From Pseudomonadota bacterium (GTDB lineage Bacteria > Desulfobacterota > Syntrophorhabdia > Syntrophorhabdales > Syntrophorhabdaceae): a stretch of 64,000 bases of DNA. The translations under genes were made by a program, and so were the position numbers. Below are positions 44,657-54,732 of this stretch, piece after piece. The DNA is taken from positions 28,769-92,768 of the forward strand of contig JAPLKA010000084.1 of assembly GCA_026388315.1 (NCBI GenBank), read 5' to 3'. Position 1 is the stretch's first letter; every line of letters starts with the position of its first letter. The notes under the pieces were generated by a model. It had not been told where the DNA came from. It worked only from the letters and a program-made list of their open reading frames with translations, and did no database searches.

Positions 44657-44811
44657 GAATAGGTTTTTAACTGACGACTATTCACTGAAGTCATGAACCA
44701 TGAGCTATTGCGGCCTGTCCTGCCTGCCCTGCTAAACCATGCGAAGTAGGTCTTGGCCAAGGCTACCCCGAAGGGCATGGCCAGGGATTGCCGATTTCGG
44801 ATTGTCCCTCC

Positions 44812-44890
44812 GAATCTCTTCAGAAAGTTTTGAGAGCGATAACGTGCAATATATTGCAATTATTGACTTTACAGATATTTCAATAATTGC
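44812..44890 (-). pseudogene. Relic of a parB C-terminal part
   Basis: 79 bases aligning without gaps to the 3' region of the parB pseudogene at 47551-47629. On the minus strand it reads AIIEISVKSIIAIYCTLSLS then KLSEEI, against AIIEISGKSIQTLHRTISLL KLSPEI in the other copy. Only this fragment is recognisable; flanking bases do not extend the similarity clearly. Confidence 0.55.
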
Positions 44891-45139
44891 TTACACCTGC
44901 AAAGCGAGCAGCGGGCATGCAACGGTAAGTCATAGATTACAGGAAGAACTGATTGCTAAAAACACCTGTAAAGTTTCAGTAGTTGGAATTAATATAAACT
45001 GGGGATTACGGATCGAAAGAGAGTAACTGTCAATTCAGCGACGTGCCAGCAGTATTGTGGACTCGCATTGCAGTACAAAACTTATATTTGAGATTGCTTC
45101 GCCCTCGTTCATGCTCGAGCTCGCAATGGCTGGAATCTT

Positions 45140-47164
45140 TTACTTCTTATCACCTGCCGCCGTAGGCTTGGTTTTGACTGTAAAGACATCGTTTGCAAAA
45201 CCCGCACATTCGATATAACTGCCCTTGGCAGCATACGCATCGCCTGTATCGAGCGCGCTATCATAGGTCGCGATATCGTCGGAAGAAAATATGATTATTC
45301 TTCCCCGTTCAGGTTTTGTAAAACTCAAAACCATGTCTTCATTTGCCACCAGCCACTCGTTATATCCATCGCTTCCTATTTTTACGGAATTATCACCGGC
45401 CTTTAAGACAACAGCGTTCTGGGACGGGCTATACAACAAACCCGAAACCCATGCCCATGTGGCCCCATTCTTTTCAAAAAGGGTAAGTTCTGTCTGGTCG
45501 CGGACAGAGTCAAAAGGCATACCCGCTAATTCAGGGGAATCAATCCTTTTGACACCCAGAAAAACCACATATCCCGGCAGGTCTTTGTACGACAATGATT
45601 TTACAAAATGCGAGTCCACAGCCATAACCGACTCAAAAGGAGAGACATTACGCCGCAGCCAAACCTTGCCATCCATATTGATCTTAAGGTTTTGAGGTTT
45701 TTCTATTGGTTTTACTTTTTGCATCATGATCGTATCGATCGTGGCCATTGCCGGACAGTTCACCAAATAGCTTTCGCCGCCTATATTAGTAAAATAGAAA
45801 CGGTCGCCTTTGGTATCGTGATAATAACCATTATTATAAACGAGTGCCATTTCCGGTTTTTTCTCCTGTTCCTTGAAACCGTATAGGGTGGCGCTGTTTT
45901 TATCCGCATCAAACACTACCTGGCCAAGTTTCGCGCTGTTGGCATAATAACCGCTAAATGAAGAATAACCTTGCGGTAACTTCTGCGCTTCCGGCGGTGC
46001 CAGGACGGCTTTCGCTTCTTTGGAAATGAGCTTTTTTTCAACCAGTACCGCATCTAATATATCCAGCGCTATTTTCAACGCACCGCTTTCCGGGCCGGAA
46101 GCAATAACAGCAACAGCTATTCTTTTGTCAGGAACCGCGAAAACCATGGAAGAGTAATTTCCAGTGCCGCCGGTCTTACCCAATACTTGAACTCCGACCG
46201 CATCATACCGCGGAAGGCCTGTGAGGTCCCAGCCCAGCCCAAAGGAAATTTCGGGATTTCTTAGCTTGCCCCAAAACGCTGAAGGCTGCGCCTTTTTCAT
46301 CTCATCGAGAGATGCTTTCTTCAAGAGTTTATTTCCCGCTGAAAAGGCATCTACAAAACGGCAGAGTTCCTCGGCAGTTGATGACAACCCGCCGGCGCCC
46401 AGAATCGAGAGCGTTTCAGGGGGATGACGTTTCCCGGTTTTAGCGTCATAATACAACGCTACAGGCTTACCCTTGATCTCACCCATGCCTGCACCGGTGT
46501 TTTTCAGGCCCAGCGGCTTAAATATCCTTTCATTAAGAAAATTGATGTATTTTTTCCCGCTTACCCGCTCCACTATCATTTCCGCCAGTGTAAACCCGTC
46601 ATTGCAATACACTGCCATTGCTCCCGGGGCATGCTTAAGATGTGCGCGGGCTAAAGTATTGATTGTTTCCTGTTTTATATTGTCATCATATTTAAACCCG
46701 AAGGAATTCGACCCCTCAGTCCCCGGCATGCCCGATACGTGGTTTAATAGCATTCTTACGGTGATCTCCTTGTATCTATCATCCGCCATCTTGAATTCCG
46801 GGAGATAGTCTGTGACCGGCTTATCGAGCGAGACCTTGCCATCGTCAACGAGCAGCATGATTGCAGTCGCCACATACACCTTGCTGATAGAGCCGATATT
46901 AAAGATTGTAGCCTTATAGACAGGGATGCTCTTCTCTCTGTTTGCCATGCCGAATCCTTCTGCATAAACGACCTTGCCATCAACCATTATGGCAGTGGTG
47001 GCACTCCCGCATTTGCCGCTGTTTATGGCTTGCCAGATTTCGCTGCGGGCTATGGCAATAGCGCTTTCATAGAGATTATGCTTGCTTACCACCTCGCCAA
47101 ATGCAAGTGCAGCAAACAGCATGCAGCTCAAACAAACTGCACCGATAATTCTGATTTTTACCAT
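45140..47164 (-). CDS. Exported serine hydrolase, beta-lactamase/class C-like family
   Basis: A 674-residue protein with signal peptide MVKIRIIGAVCLSCMLFAAL (cleaved after AFG). Residues about 40-390 form a class C beta-lactamase/transpeptidase-like domain: active-site SxxK is S92-I-S-K95, YxN is Y186-C-N188, and the third motif is KTG in VLGKTGGTGNYSS. The C-terminal ~280 residues are beta-rich and lack a motif I recognise (GFKEQEKKPEMALVYNNGYYH, GDRFYFTNIGGESYLVN). Such proteins are esterases, peptidases or penicillin-binding relatives; resistance is not implied. It stands alone between two parB relics and repeats. Confidence 0.85.
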   Translation of the reverse strand: MVKIRIIGAVCLSCMLFAALAFGEVVSKHNLYESAIAIARSEIWQAINSGKCGSATTAIMVDGKVVYAEGFGMANREKSIPVYKATIFNIGSISKVYVATAIMLLVDDGKVSLDKPVTDYLPEFKMADDRYKEITVRMLLNHVSGMPGTEGSNSFGFKYDDNIKQETINTLARAHLKHAPGAMAVYCNDGFTLAEMIVERVSGKKYINFLNERIFKPLGLKNTGAGMGEIKGKPVALYYDAKTGKRHPPETLSILGAGGLSSTAEELCRFVDAFSAGNKLLKKASLDEMKKAQPSAFWGKLRNPEISFGLGWDLTGLPRYDAVGVQVLGKTGGTGNYSSMVFAVPDKRIAVAVIASGPESGALKIALDILDAVLVEKKLISKEAKAVLAPPEAQKLPQGYSSFSGYYANSAKLGQVVFDADKNSATLYGFKEQEKKPEMALVYNNGYYHDTKGDRFYFTNIGGESYLVNCPAMATIDTIMMQKVKPIEKPQNLKINMDGKVWLRRNVSPFESVMAVDSHFVKSLSYKDLPGYVVFLGVKRIDSPELAGMPFDSVRDQTELTLFEKNGATWAWVSGLLYSPSQNAVVLKAGDNSVKIGSDGYNEWLVANEDMVLSFTKPERGRIIIFSSDDIATYDSALDTGDAYAAKGSYIECAGFANDVFTVKTKPTAAGDKK

Positions 47165-47528
47165 TATTCCCTACCTTTTCTGATTTGATAAGACATTGCT
47201 TCTTATGGAAGAAAGTATAAAAAGATCAGTCTTGTATGTCAATTAAATATGAGCGAAAAATGTGAGGTTTGGATGTTTGTTGTCATACGTGAATTTTGTT
47301 TATTACGGATTGAAGTCGTGTGCTTTTGTTGAGGTTGACTATTTGTGGATTTCAGAAAGGAGTGCTCAACAGCAATGAAAACAGAGTAAGAACTGTAACT
47401 ATGCCTTAGCAGGGCAGGCCTGCGACTACTATTCACTATTCACTGCCTTCATTTCGGATATCGGATTTCGGAGAAATACAATCCACAATCCTCATTTCGG
47501 ATTTGCGATTGTCCCTCCACTGTCGGGA
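47165..47528. other. Intergenic stretch with repeats, 364 bases
   Basis: No credible gene. Upstream region of the hydrolase (AT-rich 47165-47300), an ACTATTCACT-family block at 47425-47452 and a TTTCGGATT-type stretch with GATTGTCCCTCC (47506-47518) that also occurs at 44800-44811 beside the other parB relic. Confidence 0.5.
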
Positions 47529-48114
47529 TTAAACCTTACGGATTTCGGCTTGAATCTCAGGAGAAAGTTTTAAAAGAGAAATCGTGCGATGCAAGGTCTG
47601 TATTGACTTTCCGGAGATTTCGATAATTGCCCCAACCGTTGGGGCAATTTTATCAGACAGGTCATCAGGCTTCAGCTTGTAGCGTATCAGCTCACTCATA
47701 ACCCCCTGCGCATCATACCCCTTATCGGGATGTTTCGCCTGAATGAATGCCAATATCCCCTTTGGCTTGGTCCATGGGGTTTAAGTCTTCTCTCTGAAGG
47801 TTCTCTGTCAACTGCAAGGCAATAGTCTCACCTGATTCCTTACCCGCTTCTATGATCCGCACCGGTACTAATTCAAGTTTGAGTTGCCGGGCTGCTTCCA
47901 GGCGCCTCTCCCCGCAGATGAGTGTGTATAAGTCGCCTTCTCCTTTTGTTACAAGGAGAGGTTCTAAGATGCCCCTGTCTTTGATTGATTGCATGAGTGA
48001 CTTGAACGAATCGGCTTCGATATTGATATTCGATCGTACCTGTTCCAGCACCACGATATTTCCTATGGGAATGTACAAGAACTCAGGATTTACACTTGTC
48101 TTTTTTGTTGCCAT
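47529..48114 (-). pseudogene. ParB-like partition protein, frameshifted and truncated
   Basis: N-terminal ParB/Spo0J nuclease-like domain (residues about 15-105): IPIGNIVVLEQVRSN, SIKDRGILEPLLV, LICGERRLEAARQLKLELVPVR and LTENLQREDLNPMDQAKG. After that Lys-Gly the frame breaks at a run of four G (plus 47757-47760); removing one G restores ILAFIQAKHPDKGYDAQGVM in the second frame, which runs on through GKSIQTLHRTISLLKLSPEI and stops at EIRKV. Family members continue well past this point, so the C-terminal dimerisation part is gone. No parA is nearby. A plasmid or integrated-element origin is likely. GGGA precedes ATG 48114. Confidence 0.75.
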
Positions 48115-48158
48115 ATCGTTCCCTTTTTTTTAAATTCCGTGATATGTGAAGCGTGAAC

Positions 48159-48204
48159 GCAGGCTCCTGTCCGCCAGAACCGAGGGACAGGCGGGAAAGC
48201 CTGC
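48159..48204. repeat. Long GC-rich hairpin upstream of parB
   Basis: GCAGGCT pairs with AGCCTGC and, inside, CCTGTCC pairs with GGACAGG, giving a 14-bp two-part stem with a small internal bulge. It is followed by an ACTATTCACT-family block (48209-48242). Lies between parB and the end of the ATPase operon; may help end transcription of the latter. Confidence 0.45.
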
Positions 48205-48267
48205 GGCTACCATTCACTATTCACTGACGACTATTCACTGAAGTTACGAGCTATGAGCCATGGGCCA

Positions 48268-48927
48268 TTATTGTTTCACAAATTCCGCTTCACGCAAAGA
48301 TTCCTGAGCAAGCCTCATTGCCTTTATCTTCATAAGCCTGCTGGTATTTGACCGCTCCCTTTCGTCGAGCTTACCGGTGATAAACTTGATGGTCTCTTGC
48401 ATACGCGGAATCAAGGTATATTCAAGGGCATTCACCCTGCGTCTGGTCTTCTCAATTTCGTTACTTATGATGCGGATCGCTTCTTCAAGCTCAGCCATTC
48501 TTATGAGCTTCGGCAGGAATTCCTTAAGTGATTTAATAGCAACATCAAGCTCAGGAGAAGTATGTATAAACGAGTACATCCCGGCTGATTCACCGAAAGA
48601 TACATCTATCTTCGGGATTGCCACGCTCATGAGCCGGCGTTTCGTCACAATAAGCTGCAGATCCTGTTTTGTGCTCTCAAGTGCGGACTCGGTAATCTGA
48701 CGCGAAGAGGTAATCTCTGCAAGTACAAAGAGCTTGAGTACATATGGCAGTTCTTCGTCTACCTCTATACGAAAGCCCCTGTATTCCCTCGCAAGGTTCA
48801 TGAATTCTTTCGTCAGTCCATCGAGTTTGTCCTTCAAGAGCTTGTGACCGCGCTGGGCAACAACAAGCCTTTTGCGCAGCCTTAAAAGCTCCATCCTGGT
48901 GGGGTTTATCGCGAGTCTTTCTGCCAT
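48268..48927 (-). CDS. V-type ATP synthase/ATPase subunit D
   Basis: Central-shaft subunit, 219 residues, nearly all alpha-helical coiled coil (N-terminal RMELLRLRKRLVVAQRGHKLLKDKLDGL and C-terminal EIEKTRRRVNALEYTLIPRM, the two long antiparallel helices of the rotor). It rotates inside the A3B3 ring. Last gene of the operon, three bases after subunit B. Confidence 0.95.
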   Translation of the reverse strand: MAERLAINPTRMELLRLRKRLVVAQRGHKLLKDKLDGLTKEFMNLAREYRGFRIEVDEELPYVLKLFVLAEITSSRQITESALESTKQDLQLIVTKRRLMSVAIPKIDVSFGESAGMYSFIHTSPELDVAIKSLKEFLPKLIRMAELEEAIRIISNEIEKTRRRVNALEYTLIPRMQETIKFITGKLDERERSNTSRLMKIKAMRLAQESLREAEFVKQ

Positions 48928-48930
48928 ATG

Positions 48931-50313
48931 TTATTTCTTGGGATAGTATTTCTCTATGAAGGCATCCCGTATACGCTTCAGCTCATTTCTGGGGATCATG
49001 GCAAGGAGATCCCAGCCAATCCTGAGGCTTTCCTCGATGGTGCGGTTCTCGTTCTCGCCCTGACGGACAAACTTGTCTTCAAAGGCATCGGCAAATTTAA
49101 CGAAGAGGATGTCCGCATCACTCAAGGCTGATTCACCGAGAACCACCGCAAGCTCTTTTGCGTTCTTACCGCGGGCATAAGCGGAATATAACTGATTCAT
49201 GACGTCGGCGTGATCCTCTCTCGTCTTTCCAGCCCCGATTCCTTTATCTTTCAGACGAGACAGCGAAGGCAATACATCGACAGGCGGGTAGATACCGCGG
49301 GCGTTGAGACCGCGATTGATAATAATCTGCCCCTCGGTGATATACCCTGTAAGGTCTGGAACCGGGTGAGTCTTGTCGTCCTCAGGCATGGTAAGAACCG
49401 GAATCTGCGTAATTGAGCCTGTTTTACCTTTGATACGGCCGGCACGTTCATAGAGCGTAGCAAGGTCTGTGTAAAGGTACCCCGGATATCCCCGTCGACC
49501 AGGCACCTCCCTCCGGGCAGCGGATATCTCACGCAGCGCTTCACAGTAGTTTGTGAGGTCGGTCATGATGACAAGGACGTGCATGCCCTTTTCGAATGCA
49601 AGATACTCTGCGGCTGTGAGCGCCATGCGCGGGAGTGCGATACGCTCGATGGGCGGATCGTCTGCAAGGTTAACAAAAACCACTGACCGTTCTATAGCGC
49701 CGGTACGGCGGAAGTCAGCGACGAAAAATTCCGCCTCTTCAAAAGTGATACCTATAGCTGCAAAGACAACGGCGAACTTCTCGCCGGTCTTCAGCACCGT
49801 GGCCTGGCGGGCAATCTGAGCTGCAAGGCGGGAGTGAGGAAGACCGGAACCGGAAAAAAGAGGAAGTTTCTGCCCACGGACAAGCGTGTTCAGGAGGTCA
49901 ATGGTTGATATTCCTGTCTGGATGAATTCATTCGGGTAATCGCGAGCGAATGGGTTCATGGGGTTGCCGTTCACATTAAGATATTTCTCCGGAATAATGG
50001 ACGGACCGTCGTCAATGGGCCTGCCGAACCCGTCAAAAACCCTTCCCAGCATATCCAGAGAGACGCCCAATTCCATCCCTTTTGCGAGAAATTTTACCTT
50101 CACATCCTGAGGAGAAAGACCACTCGTTCCCTCAAAGACCTGGACCATCGCCTTATCCCCATTTATCTCAAGGACGCGGCCCCTCCGGAAGCTACCATTC
50201 TGGAGCTTAATATCAGCCAATTCTCCATAGGTCACCCCTTCAACACCTTCAACAAGCATCAGGGGGCCTGCAATCTGTGTTACTGTTCGGTACTCTTTCG
50301 AAATACTTGCCAT
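48931..50313 (-). CDS. V-type ATP synthase/ATPase subunit B
   Basis: Non-catalytic hexamer subunit, 460 residues. Beta-barrel start [20 protein letters not shown]; the P-loop position is degenerate ([21 protein letters not shown]), as in all B subunits; [31 protein letters not shown] is the conserved interface segment. It regulates and completes the nucleotide sites of subunit A. Thirteen bases separate it from the A gene. Confidence 0.97.
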   Translation of the reverse strand: MASISKEYRTVTQIAGPLMLVEGVEGVTYGELADIKLQNGSFRRGRVLEINGDKAMVQVFEGTSGLSPQDVKVKFLAKGMELGVSLDMLGRVFDGFGRPIDDGPSIIPEKYLNVNGNPMNPFARDYPNEFIQTGISTIDLLNTLVRGQKLPLFSGSGLPHSRLAAQIARQATVLKTGEKFAVVFAAIGITFEEAEFFVADFRRTGAIERSVVFVNLADDPPIERIALPRMALTAAEYLAFEKGMHVLVIMTDLTNYCEALREISAARREVPGRRGYPGYLYTDLATLYERAGRIKGKTGSITQIPVLTMPEDDKTHPVPDLTGYITEGQIIINRGLNARGIYPPVDVLPSLSRLKDKGIGAGKTREDHADVMNQLYSAYARGKNAKELAVVLGESALSDADILFVKFADAFEDKFVRQGENENRTIEESLRIGWDLLAMIPRNELKRIRDAFIEKYYPKK

Positions 50314-50326
50314 CTTCTCCCTACCT

Positions 50327-52084
50327 CTACCACGTTATCGCGCAGATTGTATTTGTTATTTTTTGCTCGAGCGCATCGAACTGATCGAGGGCTTCTTCGG
50401 GAATCAGTTTCGCCCGTGCAATATCATTAAGAACATCATTGTTTGTCAGTGACTCCAGTGTTGCGCCGTCACTGTATGAACTCTTTACCTTGTCAAAATA
50501 GTGGAGAATCAATTTTAATAGACTGAACTGTTTATCCAGTGATGTACAGGCATCCCTCTCATCAAAGGCATTCTGGTGGAGGAAGTCCTCCCTTATCATC
50601 TTGGCTGCCTGCATGAGAAGTCTGTCTTCGTGAGGGAGGGCATCAATACCGACAAGTCTGACAAGTTCTTCGAGTTCTGATTCTCTCTGAAGTATGTCCA
50701 TGGCCCTTTTCCTGTTTATCGACCACTGAGCATCAAACTTACAGTCCGAGCACTCATCTACCATATCCTGGTAAAGAGAATAAGAGGTAAGCCAGTTGAT
50801 GGCAGGGAAATGCCTTGAGAATGCAAGCTTGTCATCAAGCCCCCAGAAAACTTTTACCACACGGAGTGTCGCCTGGACAACAGGCTCAGAGAAGTCGCCT
50901 CCGGGGGGTGACACAGCGCCGATTACCGTAATAGCCCCGGACCGGTCATCAGAACCGAGACAGACAACACTGCCTGCACGCTCATAGAAGTTTGCAATAC
51001 GGGAGCCAAGATAGGCCGGATATCCTTCCTCGCCTGGCATCTCCTCCAGACGTCCGGAGATCTCTCTCATGGCCTCTGCCCAGCGGCTTGTTGAATCTGC
51101 CATGAGTGCAACAGAATACCCCATATCCCTGAAATACTCGGCAATTGCGATCCCGGTAAAAACACTCGCCTCCCGGGCTGCCACCGGCATATTCGACGTA
51201 TTCGCAACAAGTACAGTCCGTTCCATGAGTGGCTCACCTGAAGCCGGATCTTTGAGATGAGGAAATTCCATGAGAACATCTGTGATCTCGTTCCCCCGCT
51301 CACCGCATCCCACATAGATCACAATCTGTGCATCAGCCCACTTTGCGAGCTGATGCTGCACAACGGTTTTCCCGCTGCCGAATGGTCCCGGAACACATGC
51401 AGTCCCTCCCTTGGCAATGGGGAATAACATGTCGATAACGCGTTGTCCTGTAATCATCGGTTCTGTGGGCATAACCTTGCGCTTTACAGGACGTGGTTCA
51501 CGGACAGGCCACCTCTGAACCATAGTAATACCGAAGATATCTTCCTGACCTTCGATAACAGCCACTTCAGTATCAACATTACCCGTTACTGCTTCAATCT
51601 TCTTAATGATACCCGATTTACCCGGGGGCATCATAATTTTATGCACCACAAGTGTACTCTCTTGAACAGTCCCAAGGATATCACCCTGTTCCACATGGTC
51701 TCCAATCTTGGCTATCGGCACAAAATTCCATTTTCTCGATCTGTCGAGGGCTGGCCTCTCAGCGCCCCGGACAATATATTCACCAAAGTCCCGGGCCAAT
51801 GCATCAAGGGGTCTTTGCACCCCATCATAGATTGACTTGATAAGACCGGGGCCCAGTTCGACGCTGAGCGGTTCGCCGGTCCTGATTACAGGCTGACCCG
51901 GACCAATCCCCTCGGTCTCTTCGTAAACCTGAATAGAGTAATCATTGCCCTTGATCTCAATAATCTCACCAAACAGGTTCGCCTCACCAACACGTACCAT
52001 CTCGAACATGCGTGCACCGGTAAGTCCACGGGCAATCACCAGTGGTCCGGAAACCTTTACTACTTCACCTCTGTTTTCATTCAT
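50327..52084 (-). CDS. V-type ATP synthase/ATPase catalytic subunit A
   Basis: Catalytic subunit, 585 residues, usual length. Walker [18 protein letters not shown] (about residue 235), the A-subunit-specific non-homologous insertion (about 110-190), [16 protein letters not shown] with the catalytic Glu, and [38 protein letters not shown] spanning Walker B and the lid. Hydrolyses or makes ATP, coupled to ion movement through I and K. The stop is followed by subunit B. Confidence 0.97.
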   Translation of the reverse strand: MNENRGEVVKVSGPLVIARGLTGARMFEMVRVGEANLFGEIIEIKGNDYSIQVYEETEGIGPGQPVIRTGEPLSVELGPGLIKSIYDGVQRPLDALARDFGEYIVRGAERPALDRSRKWNFVPIAKIGDHVEQGDILGTVQESTLVVHKIMMPPGKSGIIKKIEAVTGNVDTEVAVIEGQEDIFGITMVQRWPVREPRPVKRKVMPTEPMITGQRVIDMLFPIAKGGTACVPGPFGSGKTVVQHQLAKWADAQIVIYVGCGERGNEITDVLMEFPHLKDPASGEPLMERTVLVANTSNMPVAAREASVFTGIAIAEYFRDMGYSVALMADSTSRWAEAMREISGRLEEMPGEEGYPAYLGSRIANFYERAGSVVCLGSDDRSGAITVIGAVSPPGGDFSEPVVQATLRVVKVFWGLDDKLAFSRHFPAINWLTSYSLYQDMVDECSDCKFDAQWSINRKRAMDILQRESELEELVRLVGIDALPHEDRLLMQAAKMIREDFLHQNAFDERDACTSLDKQFSLLKLILHYFDKVKSSYSDGATLESLTNNDVLNDIARAKLIPEEALDQFDALEQKITNTICAITW

Positions 52085-52108
52085 ATCTCATATCCTTACC
52101 CGTTTTAT

Positions 52109-52181
52109 GGGGCTCGCGTCGCCCCCTCTTCGAGCAAAGCCCGAAGAGACTTCCCCTCTCGCTCGCGAGGCTCGCTACCCC
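52109..52181. repeat. GC-rich repeat inside the ATPase operon, copy 1
   Basis: Begins GGGGCTCGCGTCGCCCCCTC and contains GAGCAAAGC and CTCGCTCGCGAGGCTCGC. A related copy begins at 57730 upstream of the operon (GGGGCTTGCGTCGCCCCCTC). It lies in the 171-base gap between genes F and A, the only wide gap in the operon, and can form strong RNA hairpins, so it could lower or tune A-B-D expression. Confidence 0.55.
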
Positions 52182-52255
52182 ATAGATTGCTACCAATGTG
52201 CACGTTTTCATACACCATTAACCGCCTTTCGCGCAACTTTTACACTACCCATTTA

Positions 52256-52582
52256 TTATGTTTTATCTTTCCCAAGGATATCAATCCCTATGGAACGTTC
52301 CACAGATCTTCTCGTTTCCTGAAAACTTATGTGTTTACTTCCTTCATGCGTGGGAATAATAGTTAAAACAGCCGGGCACCGCTGACGGAATTCCTTAATT
52401 GCTTTAGGGTTCTCACCTGCAATGCTCTCTGTAACAAGGATCAACCCTATTTCAGGATCCGTTGACAGATTAACCAGTTCCTGCATTAATTTTGAACTAT
52501 CCTCCAGTGGGATAATCTCAAACCCTACAGATTTAAATCCGAGTATGAGGTGCTTTTCTCCTACAGCAATCGCCTTAGACAT
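52256..52582 (-). CDS. V-type ATP synthase/ATPase subunit F
   Basis: A 108-residue rotor subunit with a Rossmann-like fold: AIAVGEKHLILGFKSVGFEI, then LILVTESIAGENPKAIKEF and PAVLTIIPTHEG. It binds the shaft subunit D. Its start overlaps the end of subunit C by eight bases. Confidence 0.92.
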   Translation of the reverse strand: MSKAIAVGEKHLILGFKSVGFEIIPLEDSSKLMQELVNLSTDPEIGLILVTESIAGENPKAIKEFRQRCPAVLTIIPTHEGSKHISFQETRRSVERSIGIDILGKDKT

Positions 52583-53561
52583 AGCAATCCTTCAGTCTTT
52601 CTTTCAGCAGGTCCTGATCGATGCGATTAAGTCTGCCGGTAACAACCAGTTTAAGGTTCTGCATCTCCACATTGAGCCCGGCAAGAAAGGAGAATACCCT
52701 CTCAGGACCAGCGGTCTGTAACCTGCCGTCACGGGCAATCCTTGTTAAGTAATTCGTTACCTTTAAGTCAAAACTAGATATCTGCTCATCTGCGTAAGAC
52801 TCAAGAGATTCGTTAAACAAATCCCCTATTATTCCCCCTATCACCGCTGGCCATGTCTCCGGGTTATTTATCCCGGTGAGTTCGATCACAACCTGTGTAA
52901 AATCTTCAAGCGGGAGAAGATGCTGCTGATAGCGTTTCAGCGAAATCCCCTGATTTGCTGCCCTCCAGAGAACAATAACGATATACGCAAGCACTCTTTC
53001 TTTCACGTATATGCTGACCATTTCAGACTCGATTTCATTCGCCAGAGAAAGAAGATGCCTTAAATATGAACCATCGAGCATAATGTCAAGAATGCCGGAG
53101 TCTATCTGAAATGCATCGCCTGCAGTCCATCCTGTTGACTCTCTGAGTGACCGCGGGAGTTCGGCATAATCTTCGTGCACTATGGCTAAAAGCATTTCCT
53201 GTGTGAAAAGACTTATGGGAAAAGGAAATGCCGTAGCGCCAGTCAGCGCGCCCTTCAGGTTCAGGTAATCACTTTGGAGCAAAAAAATATCCACCGGTAT
53301 CGTGGAAGGGCAGTTACCCCTTAGCGAAAGCGCCATATCGTAAAAACATCTGTCAGGAAGAGCGCCAAAATCCTCCCGGACAGCTCCCGGGGCTAAATAA
53401 TCCTTGAGAAATGTATCCTGAAGATGTGGAACGATATCTTCAATGCGTTCCTGACTAATCATGTTCAGGAAAAATTCCCTTGGCAGAAAACGCGCTTCAA
53501 GAACACTTATCCTTCCTGACACAAAACCCCATTGTGGAATATTCGGTATTTTTGGAACCAT
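52575..53561 (-). CDS. V-type ATP synthase/ATPase subunit C
   Basis: A 328-residue, mostly helical, funnel-shaped subunit (V-ATPase d / AtpC type) that joins the central shaft to the K ring. Patterns typical of the family: YLNLKGALTGATAFPFPISLF, three-fold repeated helical bundles, and a C-terminal EMQNLKLVVTGRLNRIDQDLLKERL. One base after the subunit E gene. Confidence 0.9.
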   Translation of the reverse strand: MVPKIPNIPQWGFVSGRISVLEARFLPREFFLNMISQERIEDIVPHLQDTFLKDYLAPGAVREDFGALPDRCFYDMALSLRGNCPSTIPVDIFLLQSDYLNLKGALTGATAFPFPISLFTQEMLLAIVHEDYAELPRSLRESTGWTAGDAFQIDSGILDIMLDGSYLRHLLSLANEIESEMVSIYVKERVLAYIVIVLWRAANQGISLKRYQQHLLPLEDFTQVVIELTGINNPETWPAVIGGIIGDLFNESLESYADEQISSFDLKVTNYLTRIARDGRLQTAGPERVFSFLAGLNVEMQNLKLVVTGRLNRIDQDLLKERLKDCYV

Positions 53562-53562
53562 A

Positions 53563-54159
53563 TTATACTTGAACCGAAAATAACTCTTTCGCCATAATCG
53601 GTAACATCTCCTGTTTTATATCCTTCAGTAACAGCCCTAAGGTTTGATCTACTTCATAGTTCGTGCCTACGAAAATAAAGCCTCCGCGCTCATTCAGCGG
53701 ACTTGACTCATCAAGGACCATCCTGGTTTCAGGGGTTCTCTTCTCGTTCATATCCGAGAGGATTCTGATAAAGATACCCTTCTCATCCCTGTGAACACGC
53801 AATTTCCCTCCGGAATCACTTGCAGCTCTCTCGATAAGACCGGCCATGAACAATCCATACTTTTCCGCAGGCCAGCTCAGTACCATCTCCCTGGCTTTTT
53901 TAAAGAGAGCGTTTAGCAACAGGTTACGCCTTTCAAGAACCTGTTTGCCTGCCATCCCCTTAAACTGGATGAGCTTACGGTTGAACTCATCTGCAATGGC
54001 TGAAGTACGGGCTTTATTGAGTCTGTCAACCTCCGAGGCAATTTCTTCCTTTCTGATATTCATGAGCGAGGCGTAATGCTTTTTTGCTGTTTCAATAATT
54101 TGGGCAGCTTCCTTCCTGGCTTCAGATAAGACTGCTTCACGAATCTTTTCTATTCCCAT
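53563..54159 (-). CDS. V-type ATP synthase/ATPase subunit E
   Basis: Peripheral-stalk subunit, 198 residues: a long N-terminal helix (MGIEKIREAVLSEARKEAAQ onward, residues 1-80) and a C-terminal alpha/beta domain (ERGGFIFVGTNYEVDQTLGLLL). Pairs with the H subunit at 56839 to hold the stator. Confidence 0.9.
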   Translation of the reverse strand: MGIEKIREAVLSEARKEAAQIIETAKKHYASLMNIRKEEIASEVDRLNKARTSAIADEFNRKLIQFKGMAGKQVLERRNLLLNALFKKAREMVLSWPAEKYGLFMAGLIERAASDSGGKLRVHRDEKGIFIRILSDMNEKRTPETRMVLDESSPLNERGGFIFVGTNYEVDQTLGLLLKDIKQEMLPIMAKELFSVQV

Positions 54160-54180
54160 AATCTTTCGACACCTCGTTTC

Positions 54181-54696
54181 TCACTTGCCAAGGGTTCCGA
54201 GAGCAAGCGGCTGAGTAAGAAATACAATAAAGAGAACTGTTGCGAGAAGCGCAACAACCGCATATGTCTCGACAAATGCCGGGAATAAGATAGCTCTTCC
54301 GGCAGCCTCCGGCCTTCGGGCAATGAGTGAAATACCGGCCGCAGATGCTTCGCCCTGCTTGATAGCAGAAATGAATTGGGCTAAACCGCATCCGAGCCCG
54401 ACAAAAAACAGCGCCAGACCGGTTCCCAGCGTGATTTTAATAACTGAACCACCGATAAGACCTGTCTGCGTCATCATGAGGATGGCAGCGATGAATCCGT
54501 AAAATCCCTGTGTTCCAGGGAGGGCAAGCATAACAAGCAGACGGCCGAAGAGCTCAGGCTTTTCGCGAAGAACCCCGGCGCACTGATGCGCGGCAATAGC
54601 AATACCCCATGCAGAACCTGCACCTGCCAGGCCAAAAGCCAGACCTGCTCCTCCATAACACAGACCGCGTCCCAGTTCAATCCATTCAGGCGACAT
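54181..54696 (-). CDS. V-type ATPase membrane rotor subunit K (sodium-type signature)
   Basis: A 171-residue proteolipid with four helices (two hairpins), forming the ion-carrying ring. The residues that bind sodium in Enterococcus hirae NtpK (Leu61, Thr64, Gln65, Gln110, Glu139, recalled) have matches: LALPGTQGFYGF supplies Leu, Thr and Gln, AIKQGEASAAG the second Gln, and PAFVETYAV the Glu. This favours Na+ over H+ coupling. ATG 54696 is chosen because GGAGG lies seven bases upstream; an in-frame ATG at 54717 adds seven residues spanning the ribosome site. Next gene upstream is subunit I. Confidence 0.93.
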   Translation of the reverse strand: MSPEWIELGRGLCYGGAGLAFGLAGAGSAWGIAIAAHQCAGVLREKPELFGRLLVMLALPGTQGFYGFIAAILMMTQTGLIGGSVIKITLGTGLALFFVGLGCGLAQFISAIKQGEASAAGISLIARRPEAAGRAILFPAFVETYAVVALLATVLFIVFLTQPLALGTLGK

Positions 54697-54732
54697 TTTC
54701 TCTCCTCCATTGTACATTTTTATAAAATAACA

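Larger units (their letters stand above)
44264..45139. other. Repeat-rich intergenic island, 876 bases
   Basis: No intact gene. Contents in order: spacer, a 270-bp element bounded by perfect 13-bp inverted repeats (44387-44656), an ACTATTCACT-family block (44661-44690), a parB 3' relic (44812-44890), and near 45089-45130 a palindromic REP-like stretch (AGATTGCTTCGCCC...GCTCGCAATGG). It bounds the hydrolase gene at 45140. Confidence 0.6.

Noticed and set aside
44739..45026. Plus-strand 95-codon open frame
   Set aside because: Part of it is antisense to the parB relic, and the rest has no ribosome site or homology; it is a chance frame.
45140..47164. Clinical-type beta-lactamase resistance gene
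   Set aside because: The SxxK/YxN fold is shared with many esterases and peptidases, and the protein has a large extra C-terminal domain; resistance cannot be inferred.
47239..47436. Minus-strand 65-codon open frame upstream of the hydrolase
   Set aside because: Low-complexity product, no ribosome site and overlap with repeat sequence.
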